Source: Gemmatimonadota bacterium (GTDB lineage: Bacteria > Gemmatimonadota > Gemmatimonadetes > Gemmatimonadales > GWC2-71-9). From it: a stretch of 25,326 nt of DNA. This document shows, one piece after another, positions 10,570 through 17,230 of this stretch. The position numbers were made by a program, and so were the translations under genes. Location of the stretch: positions 7,765 to 33,090 of the forward strand of contig QHTX01000163.1 in the NCBI GenBank assembly GCA_003220975.1. Reading direction: 5' to 3'. How positions within the stretch are numbered: the stretch's first letter is position 1; each line of letters begins with the position of its first letter. The notes under the pieces were generated by a model, which was given only the letters and a program-made list of their open reading frames with translations, had not been told where the DNA came from and searched no databases.

Positions 10570-11013
10570 ATGAAGGACAAGGTCATCCTACTGGTGGAGG
10601 ACAACGCCGACGACGAGGCGCTGACGCGGCGTGCCCTGGCGAAGAACAACATCCAGAACACGATCATCGTAGCGCACGACGGAGTCGAGGCGCTCGACTG
10701 CGTCTTCGGCACCGGCCCGCACGAGGGCGACCCGGTGGTTCCCGTAGTCGTCCTGCTCGACCTCAAGCTGCCGAAGGTCGACGGCATGGAGGTCTTGCGC
10801 CGCATCCGGGCCGACGCCCGGACCAGGCTGTTGCCCGTCGTCATCCTCACGTCGTCCAAGGAGGAGCGGGACGTCGTCAACGGCTACGGCCTCGGGGCCA
10901 ACAGCTACATCCGCAAGCCGGTCGACTTCGGCCAGTTCGTGGAGGCCGTGCGCCAGCTCGGGCTCTACTGGCTGGTCTTGAACGAGCCACCGCCCGCCGC
11001 CGCCGCATCGTAA
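10570..11013 (+). CDS. Single-domain response regulator, Rcp1-like
   Basis: 147 residues, receiver only: VILLVEDNADDEALTRRAL, phospho-acceptor D64 in VVLLDLKLPK, LTSSKEERD, then SYIRKPVDF and the LGLYWLVLNEPP tail. It is the same length and architecture as the protein at 5310, with closely similar C-terminal thirds, so they are paralogues. It lies 24 bases after the CHASE3 kinase, with AAGGACGGGCAG giving a modest ribosome site before the ATG, so it should be the cognate acceptor of that kinase. It has no output domain. A short Ala-rich tail ends the protein, and hairpins follow the stop. Confidence 0.92.
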   Translation: MKDKVILLVEDNADDEALTRRALAKNNIQNTIIVAHDGVEALDCVFGTGPHEGDPVVPVVVLLDLKLPKVDGMEVLRRIRADARTRLLPVVILTSSKEERDVVNGYGLGANSYIRKPVDFGQFVEAVRQLGLYWLVLNEPPPAAAAS

Positions 11014-11016
11014 GCG

Positions 11017-11052
11017 GCAGGTGAGCAGCATGCGCCGTCGGCTGTAACCTGC
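11017..11052 (+). terminator. Hairpin just after the second Rcp1-like regulator
   Basis: GCAGGT (11017-11022) pairs with ACCTGC (11047-11052). Inside, CAGC (11026-11029) pairs with GCTG (11041-11044). It begins 3 bases after the stop codon. No T tract follows, so termination is only suggested by position. Confidence 0.35.
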
Positions 11053-11073
11053 GTCACACCTGTTCGCGAGCGC

Positions 11074-11106
11074 CCGCCGGGGAGTTGCTTCGGGGCACCC
11101 CGGCGG
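11074..11106 (+). promoter_or_regulatory. GC-rich inverted repeat upstream of the PAS/GAF hybrid kinase
   Basis: CCGCCGGGG (11074-11082) and CCCCGGCGG (11098-11106) form a perfect 9-bp stem with a 15-base loop. It ends 20 bases before the kinase ATG (11127). It could be a terminator of the previous unit, a 5' UTR hairpin or an operator. TATTGT (11111-11116) between it and the start may be a -10 element giving a near-leaderless transcript; the start has no Shine-Dalgarno sequence. Confidence 0.35.
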
Positions 11107-11126
11107 TGAGTATTGTGCCCGCCGCC

Positions 11127-14100
11127 ATGACCCTCCCGAACGCTGCGCCGGCTCGGCGCGAATCCGACGCCGAGCTCCAGGCGCTGTTCGCCGCAATGAG
11201 CGACGTGATCCTCGTGCTCGACGCCGAGGGCCGCTACGTCAAGATCGCGCCGACCAACGCCGCCCCCCCGTACCGCCCCGCCCCCGACCTGCTCGGCCGG
11301 ACGCTCCACGACGTGTTTCCCAAGGCGCAGGCGGACGAATTCCTCGGCCTCATCGAACGGGCCCTCGCCTGGCGCCAGACGGTGCATGCCGAATACCGCC
11401 TCACGATCGGCGGGGAGGAGGTGTGGTTCGCCGCCGCCATCTCCCCGATGGACGCGGACCGCGTCGTGCTGGTCGCGCGCGACGTCACCGAGCGTCGCCG
11501 CGGGGCGGAAGCGCTGCGGGCCAGCGAGCAGCGCTTTCGCTCCTTGGTCGAGCACTCGACCGACGTCATCGCGCTGCTCGACACGGACGGGACGATCCGC
11601 TACTCCAGCGCGTCCACCCACCTGGTGCTCGGCTATTCGGGCACCGAGAACCTCGGTCGCGACGCCTTCGAGCTGATTCATCCCGACGACCGGCTCCGGG
11701 CGCTGGAGCTGTTCGGCGAGCTGCTCCAGCGTCCCGGGCACGTCGTGCGCGTCGAGCTGCGGGCCCTCCACAAGGATGGGAGCTGGCGCGTCCTCGAGAC
11801 GGTGGGGGTGAACCGGCTGAGCGACCCGGCGATCGAGGCGATCGTCGTCAATTACCGGGACATCACGGAGCGCAGGCGCACCGAGCAGGACCTGCACCAC
11901 ACGCTCTCCCTGATCAACGCGACCTTCGAGTCGACGGCGGACGGCATCCTGGTGGTGGACCTGGACGGCCGGATCGTGAGCTTCAACCGCAAGTTCGCCG
12001 AGCTCTGGCGCATCCCGGACTCGGTCCTCGAGGCGCGGGACGACGCGCAGACGATCGCGTTCGTGCTGGAGCAGCTCGCCGACCCGGAGGGCTTCCGCGC
12101 CAAGGTGCGTGACCTCTACGCCCGACCCGAGGCGTCGAGCTTCGACATCCTCACCTTCAAGGACGGCCGGATCTTCGAGCGCTACTCCCAGCCCCAGCGC
12201 ATCGGCGGCAAGAGCGTGGGCCGCGTGTGGAGCTTCCGCGACGTCACCGAGCGCCGGCGCGCCGACCAGATCCAGCTCGCCACCTTTCGCATCTCGGAGG
12301 CGGCGCAGGCGGCGCGGAACCTGCAGGAGCTGTTCGGGGCGATCCACCGCATCGTCGGCGAGCTGATGCCGGCCAAGAACTTCTACATCGCGCTGTACGA
12401 CGCCCCCAGCGGCATGCTCAGCTTCCCGTACTTCGTCGACGAATACGACACCGACTTTCCGGCCAAGAAGCTCGGCAAGGGCCTCACCGAATACGTGCTG
12501 CGCACCGGCCAGCCGGCGCTGGTCACGCCCGAGGTGCACGCCGAGCTGGAGCGGCGGGGCGAGGTGGAGCTCATCGGGGCGCCGTCCATCGACTGGCTGG
12601 GCGTGCCCCTCCGGATCGGCGATCGTCCCATCGGCGTGCTCGTGGCCCAGACCTACACCCCCGGCGTCCGCTACGGCGAGACCGAGAAGCAGATCCTGCA
12701 GTTCGTGTCCACCCAGGTCGCCATGGCGATCGAGCGCAAGCGCGCGGAGGAGCAGCTCCTGGCGAGCGAGCGCAAGTACCGCTTGCTGTTCGAGACGAGC
12801 CCCGAGGCGATGCTCGTCTACGACTTCGAGACACTGCGCATCCTGGCGGTCAACCAGGCGGCGGTCGTGCGCTACGGGTACTCGGAGCAGGAGTTCCTGG
12901 CCCTCACCATTCGCGACATCCGCCCCCCGCAGGACCAGGTCCGGCTGGAAGAGGAGCTGAAGGCCCGCCCCGACGAGGGTGCCGAGCGGACGGGGGTCCG
13001 GCATCGCACCAAGGACGGCCGCGTGCTGGACGTGTACCTCGTCGCCCGACCCATCGAGTTCGCCGGGCGACGGGCCCGCCTGGTGCTGGCCCGCGACGTC
13101 ACCGCCCAGCGGACGCTCGAGGAGCAGCTGCGCCAGTCCCAGAAGATGGAAGCCGTGGGACAGCTCGCCGGGGGGATCGCCCATGACTTCAATAATCTGC
13201 TCACGGCGATTCTGGGGTCGACGCAGTTGTTGCTCCAGGCCACGCCGCCGGACGATCCCCGCCACGAGGACGCGGTCGAGATCAAGAACGCCGGAGTCCG
13301 GGCGGCCGAGCTCACGCGCCAGCTCCTGGCGTTCAGCCGCCGGCAGGTGCTCGCGCCCAAGGTGCTGGGCCTCAACGCCGTCGTGGCCCACATGCAGAAG
13401 ATGCTGCGGCGGCTGCTGGGCGAGGACATCGAGCTCTCCGTCACGCTCGCGCCGGAGGCCGGATCGGTGAACGCCGATCCGGGCCAGCTGGAGCAGGTGC
13501 TCTTGAACCTCGCGGTGAACGCCCGCGACGCCATGCCCACGGGCGGCCGGCTCAACATCGAGACGATCCGCGTCACGCCCGCCTCGGAGCTCGCCGAGCG
13601 GCGCCACCGGCTGCCGCCGGGCGACTACGCGTGCCTGGCCGTGACCGATACCGGCAGCGGGATGGACGAGGCGACCCAGGCGCATCTGTTCGAGCCGTTC
13701 TTCACGACCAAGGAAGTCGGCCGGGGGACCGGGCTCGGCCTCGCGACGGTGTACGGGATCGTGAAGCAGAGCGGCGGCTACATCTGGGTGTACAGCGAAG
13801 TGGGCCACGGTACCACGGTCAAGGTCTATCTGCCGCGCGTCCCCGCGGACGAGGTCGCGCCGTCGCTCTCCGCGCCCGCCCCCGCGGCAGAGCCCTCCGA
13901 GGCGCGCGGCGGCCCCGAGACCGTGCTGCTCGTGGAAGACGCCGCGCCGGTGCGCTCACTCGCCCGCCGGAGCCTCGAAGCCCGCGGGTACACGGTGCTC
14001 GACGCGGCCGACGGCGCCACGGCCCTCGACCTGGCCGCCCGTCATCGCGGCGGCATCGATGTGCTCGTGACCGATGTCGTCATGCCGGGGATGAGCGGCC

Positions 14101-14279
14101 GCGAGCTTGCCGAGCGGCTCGCTCCCGAGCGGCCGCGTATGAAGGTGCTCTACACGTCCGGGTACACCGACGACGCGATGGTGCGGCAGGGCGTGCTCAC
14201 CGCCGGTGTGGCATTCCTGCAGAAGCCCTTCGTGCCGGAGACGCTGGCGCGAAAGGTGAGGGAAGTGCTGGACGGGTGA
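11127..14279 (+). CDS. Soluble hybrid sensor histidine kinase, PAS-PAS-PAS-GAF-PAS-HisKA-HATPase-REC
   Basis: 1050 residues without membrane segments. Three N-terminal PAS domains (about 10-125, 130-255, 265-385), a GAF domain (about 388-540, from FRISEAAQAARNLQELFGA to QVAMAIERKRAEE) and a fourth PAS (545-668) form a large cytosolic sensor. HisKA has KMEAVGQLAGGIAHDFNNLLTAI with His686. HATPase_c follows (LAVNARDAMPTGG; DTGSGM; RGTGLGLATVYGIVKQ). The receiver has D983 (VTDVVMPGMSG) and ends GYTDDAMVRQGVL and QKPFVPE. The C-terminal 375 residues align throughout with the kinase at 5753. ATG 11127 is chosen because the in-frame extension to 11085 crosses an inverted repeat and shows no domain. 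The stop lies 4 bases from the stop of the convergent kinase. The signal and the downstream acceptor are not evident. Confidence 0.92.
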   Translation: MTLPNAAPARRESDAELQALFAAMSDVILVLDAEGRYVKIAPTNAAPPYRPAPDLLGRTLHDVFPKAQADEFLGLIERALAWRQTVHAEYRLTIGGEEVWFAAAISPMDADRVVLVARDVTERRRGAEALRASEQRFRSLVEHSTDVIALLDTDGTIRYSSASTHLVLGYSGTENLGRDAFELIHPDDRLRALELFGELLQRPGHVVRVELRALHKDGSWRVLETVGVNRLSDPAIEAIVVNYRDITERRRTEQDLHHTLSLINATFESTADGILVVDLDGRIVSFNRKFAELWRIPDSVLEARDDAQTIAFVLEQLADPEGFRAKVRDLYARPEASSFDILTFKDGRIFERYSQPQRIGGKSVGRVWSFRDVTERRRADQIQLATFRISEAAQAARNLQELFGAIHRIVGELMPAKNFYIALYDAPSGMLSFPYFVDEYDTDFPAKKLGKGLTEYVLRTGQPALVTPEVHAELERRGEVELIGAPSIDWLGVPLRIGDRPIGVLVAQTYTPGVRYGETEKQILQFVSTQVAMAIERKRAEEQLLASERKYRLLFETSPEAMLVYDFETLRILAVNQAAVVRYGYSEQEFLALTIRDIRPPQDQVRLEEELKARPDEGAERTGVRHRTKDGRVLDVYLVARPIEFAGRRARLVLARDVTAQRTLEEQLRQSQKMEAVGQLAGGIAHDFNNLLTAILGSTQLLLQATPPDDPRHEDAVEIKNAGVRAAELTRQLLAFSRRQVLAPKVLGLNAVVAHMQKMLRRLLGEDIELSVTLAPEAGSVNADPGQLEQVLLNLAVNARDAMPTGGRLNIETIRVTPASELAERRHRLPPGDYACLAVTDTGSGMDEATQAHLFEPFFTTKEVGRGTGLGLATVYGIVKQSGGYIWVYSEVGHGTTVKVYLPRVPADEVAPSLSAPAPAAEPSEARGGPETVLLVEDAAPVRSLARRSLEARGYTVLDAADGATALDLAARHRGGIDVLVTDVVMPGMSGRELAERLAPERPRMKVLYTSGYTDDAMVRQGVLTAGVAFLQKPFVPETLARKVREVLDG

Positions 14280-14295
14280 CCGGCTACGGCCGGTC
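14278..14295. terminator. Bidirectional hairpin at convergent stop codons
   Basis: GACCGGC-TACG-GCCGGTC is a perfect 7-bp stem. On the + strand transcript the loop is C(UACG)G, an exceptionally stable UNCG tetraloop. The + kinase stop (14277-14279) enters the left arm and the - kinase stop (14284-14286) spans the left arm and loop. It probably ends or protects both transcripts; no T tracts are seen. Confidence 0.5.
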
Positions 14296-16914
14296 GAGGA
14301 GTTGCCGCACGCGGCCCAGCAGGTCCGGCCCGGTCCAGGGTTTGTGCAGCAGCGGCACGGAGGGGTCGAGGGCCGCCGCACCGCGGCCGCTGGGATCCGA
14401 GTAGCCGCTCGCGAACAGGAAGGGTACCGTGTGGCCGTCGCGGCGCGCCGCGTCGTACAGGGCCCGCCCGCCCAGTCGCGGCATCACCAGGTCGGAGAAC
14501 ACGAGCCGTACCGCCGCGCCCTGCCGCAGCACGTCGAGCGCCTCGAGCCCGTCGGCGGCGGTGAGGACCTGATAGCCCGCATCCTCGAGGATGCGCTTCG
14601 CCGAGCGGCGCAGCTGGTCGTCGTCCTCCACGACGAGAATGGTCTCCCACCCGCGCGGGGCGTCCGCCGGCAGCGCCACGTCCCGCGCCGCGGCCGCCAC
14701 CTCGGCGTCCACGACGGGGAAGTAGATGCGGAACCGCGTCCCCTTCCCCGGCTCGCTCTCCACCTCGATGCCGGCGCCGTGCTGCTTCGCGAGCCCGTAC
14801 ACCGTGGCGAGCCCGAGGCCGGTGCCCCGGCCGGGCGGCTTGGTGGTGAAGAACGGCTCGAACATGCGGCGGCGCGTCTCCTCGTCCATCCCCGTCCCGG
14901 TGTCGCCCACCGCGAGACACACGTAGTCGCCGGCGCGCGGCACCCCGCATGCCTGGCACCGCTCCTGCTCGAGGTGAACGCGCTGCGTCTCGATGTGGAG
15001 CACGCCCCCGTCGGGCATCGCGTCGCGCGCGTTGGTGGCGAGGTTGAACAGGATCTGCTCGGCGGCGTGAATGTCGGCGCGCACCTCGGGGAGGTCGTCC
15101 GCCCCGGCGATCACGATCTCGACGTCGGCGGGCAGGATGCGGCGCAGGAAGCCCTGGAGATCGGCCACCAGATCGCCCAGATGCATGGGCTGGAGGTCGA
15201 GGCTCGAGCGGCGGGCGAAGCCGAGCAGCTCCTTCACCATCACGCGGCCGCGCAGCGCCGCCGCCATCACGTCGCGCAGGTCGGTGTGGGCGTCGGCCTG
15301 CTCCTGGGGGAGCGCCTTGGCGATCAGCTGCGCGTTGGCCAGGATGATCGTGAGCAGGTTGTTGAAGTCGTGCGCGATCCCGCCCGTGAGCTGCCCGACC
15401 GCCTCCATCTTCTGCGACTGCCGCAGCTGCTCCTCCAGCGCCCGCCGCTCCGTCACGTCTTCGGCGAGCGTCTCGAAGCATTCGATGCGGCCCCCCCCGT
15501 CGGGCCGGCGCACCGCCCGCCCCGCCAGCCGCACCAGGATGCGCCGCCCGTCGCGACGCTTCCACATCACCTCCACGCCTTCCACGGCGTCCGCGCCGTC
15601 GAACTGCGCGAGGATGCGCTCCCGCTCCGCCGCGTCGGCGTACACGTCACGCGCCAGGTTCGCGGCCAGCAGCTGCTCCTCCGAGTCGTAGCCCAGCATC
15701 CGGACGAGCGCCGGATTGACCGCGAGCAGCCGCCCGTCGAGCGTGGAGCGGTAGATCCCGTAGGTCGCGTGCTGCACGAGGGCGCGGCTGCTCTCCTCCG
15801 ACCGCCGCAGCGCCTCCTCGAAGCGGCGGCGCTCGGTGATGTCGTTCGCCACCCCGATCACGCCCGACACCTCGCCGTCCGCCTCCCGGATCGGGGTGTA
15901 CCAGATGTCGAATACCACCCCGTAGACCTCGACCATCGAGGAGAACGTGTCCCCGGCGAGCGCGCGGCTCACGTCCGCCTGGGCCTGCGGCACGTCGGCG
16001 TACAGCTCGGAGACCGGCCGCCCGACGAGCTGGGCCGGCCGCACACCGAGCGCGTCGAGCCCCTTCCCTTCGACCATCGTGAACACGGCGTCGCGGTCCA
16101 GCGCGAACAGCACCAACGGCGCACCGGCGATCACGGTACGCAGCCGCGCCTTGTTCTCCCGCAACGCGCGCTCCTGACGCCGCCGCTCGGTGACGTCGCG
16201 CGCGTTCACGATCAGCTGGGCGGTGCCCGCGTCGGTCAAGCGGGCCTGGCCGACGGTCTCGAGCAGCCGCCACGCGCCGTCGTTCGCCCGGAACCGGAGC
16301 TGCGCGGCCTGGGGACTCCCGGGACGGTGGATGGCGCGCGACAGCGCCTCCGCGACGGCGGGGATGTCGTCCGGGTGGACGAAGTCGAAGGCATTGCGCT
16401 CCAGCAGGTCGCCGGGCTTGTAGCCGAGCACGCGCTCGACCGACGGGCTGGCGTAGCGGAACACGCCGTTTTCCCCAACGATCGTCACGATGTCCGACGC
16501 GTTCTCGATGAGGGAGCGGAAGTGCTCCTCGCTCTGGCGCAGCGCCGCTTCAGTGCGCGCGCGATCGACGGTGGTGGCAAGCACGTTCGCCACCGCCTGG
16601 AGGAAGTGGGTGTCGTGGATCGTGAACTCGCGGCGCCGTGCCGTATGAACGCCCAGCACGCCGAAGGGCCGCTCCTTCCCATGCACCACGACGCTGAGAC
16701 TGGACGCGACGCCGTGCTGCGCCAGCAGCGGGGCGCTCCCGAACCGCGTGTCGCTCGCGAGGTCCTCCACCACCACCGCCCCGGACGAGCGCAACACGTA
16801 GCCCGCGTGCGAGTCGGCGTCCGCCGGTACCACCGCGCGACCGACGCTCCCCTCGCTCCACCCCACGCCCGCGCGCAGCAGTAGCGTGCGGCTTTCCGGC
16901 CGGAACTCGAGCAC
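14284..16914 (-). CDS. Hybrid sensor histidine kinase, partial GAF-PAS-PAS-PAS-HisKA-HATPase-REC
   Basis: 876 residues from a GTG at 16914. Residues 1-118 are the second half of a GAF domain (RAGVGWSEGSVGRAV, DSHAGYVLRSSG, PFGVLGVHTARRREFTIHD). Three PAS units follow (about 125-245, 255-370, 375-500). HisKA has GGIAHDFNNLLTI with His515. HATPase_c follows (LATNARDAMPDGG; DTGTGM; RGTGLGLATVYGLAKQ), then a receiver with D808 (VFSDLVMPRLGG). All catalytic motifs are intact. The N-terminus is abnormal: the first part of the GAF domain and its preceding coiled coil lie in another frame at 16915-17143, so the native protein was longer. The GTG start would yield a kinase with a broken GAF. It is convergent with the kinase at 11127, which it resembles in overall plan, and divergent from the antiporter at 17227. 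Confidence 0.87.
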   Translation of the reverse strand: MLEFRPESRTLLLRAGVGWSEGSVGRAVVPADADSHAGYVLRSSGAVVVEDLASDTRFGSAPLLAQHGVASSLSVVVHGKERPFGVLGVHTARRREFTIHDTHFLQAVANVLATTVDRARTEAALRQSEEHFRSLIENASDIVTIVGENGVFRYASPSVERVLGYKPGDLLERNAFDFVHPDDIPAVAEALSRAIHRPGSPQAAQLRFRANDGAWRLLETVGQARLTDAGTAQLIVNARDVTERRRQERALRENKARLRTVIAGAPLVLFALDRDAVFTMVEGKGLDALGVRPAQLVGRPVSELYADVPQAQADVSRALAGDTFSSMVEVYGVVFDIWYTPIREADGEVSGVIGVANDITERRRFEEALRRSEESSRALVQHATYGIYRSTLDGRLLAVNPALVRMLGYDSEEQLLAANLARDVYADAAERERILAQFDGADAVEGVEVMWKRRDGRRILVRLAGRAVRRPDGGGRIECFETLAEDVTERRALEEQLRQSQKMEAVGQLTGGIAHDFNNLLTIILANAQLIAKALPQEQADAHTDLRDVMAAALRGRVMVKELLGFARRSSLDLQPMHLGDLVADLQGFLRRILPADVEIVIAGADDLPEVRADIHAAEQILFNLATNARDAMPDGGVLHIETQRVHLEQERCQACGVPRAGDYVCLAVGDTGTGMDEETRRRMFEPFFTTKPPGRGTGLGLATVYGLAKQHGAGIEVESEPGKGTRFRIYFPVVDAEVAAAARDVALPADAPRGWETILVVEDDDQLRRSAKRILEDAGYQVLTAADGLEALDVLRQGAAVRLVFSDLVMPRLGGRALYDAARRDGHTVPFLFASGYSDPSGRGAAALDPSVPLLHKPWTGPDLLGRVRQLLDRP

Positions 16915-17143
16915 GCTCGGCCTGCTCCAGGTCCGCGACCGGCGTCCCGGCGAGCGCCTGCTGACCCAGATGCGCCACCGCCTCCTGCTGGCGCGCGGTG
17001 GCGCGCAGCTGCTCCTCCGTCCGCGACGTGCGAGCGTCGCGGTCGTCGTCGGGGCGCAACAGCCGGAAGCGGTTGGTGCTCACGAGCGGTTTCACGACCT
17101 GAAAGGGCGACGCAACCTTGCACAGTCGTTCCGTTTTTTCCAT
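16915..17143 (-). pseudogene. Out-of-frame 5' part of the GAF-PAS hybrid kinase
   Basis: From ATG 17143 this frame reads MEKTERLCKVASPFQ and later EEQLRATARQQEAVAHLGQ and QALAGTPVADLEQA. From family knowledge this is the coiled coil and first helix that normally precede a GAF domain in such kinases. After VADLEQA (about 16922) the frame turns to nonsense, while the GAF sequence resumes in another frame at VLEFRPES (16914). Roughly 15 residues expected between these points (usually like a VALVA..LGVE..KV stretch) are absent. The lesion therefore looks like a deletion of about 40-50 bases that also shifts the frame, rather than a simple one-base error. No good ribosome site precedes the ATG. 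Confidence 0.6.
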
Positions 17144-17206
17144 TATCACGCCCACGCCGCGGCCGTGTGCTGGGTCACGGACAAGACACCAAGTGGAGAC
17201 GCCGCA

Positions 17207-17230
17207 ATGAGATATCACCGAGCCCCATGA
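17207..17230 (+). CDS. Seven-codon leader mini-ORF (MRYHRAP) coupled to the antiporter
   Basis: GGAG (17195-17198) lies 8 bases before an ATG at 17207 that opens a seven-codon frame. Its TGA (17228-17230) overlaps the antiporter ATG (17227-17229) as ATGA. The antiporter start has only CGAGCCCC before it, so the mini-ORF has the better ribosome site. This suggests start by termination-reinitiation and could allow control of antiporter translation. The layout matches the mini-ORF at 5293. Confidence 0.45.
   Translation: MRYHRAP

Noticed and set aside
11085..11126. An earlier TTG start for the PAS/GAF hybrid kinase
   Set aside because: The extension covers an inverted repeat and a possible -10 element, adds no domain and has no ribosome site.
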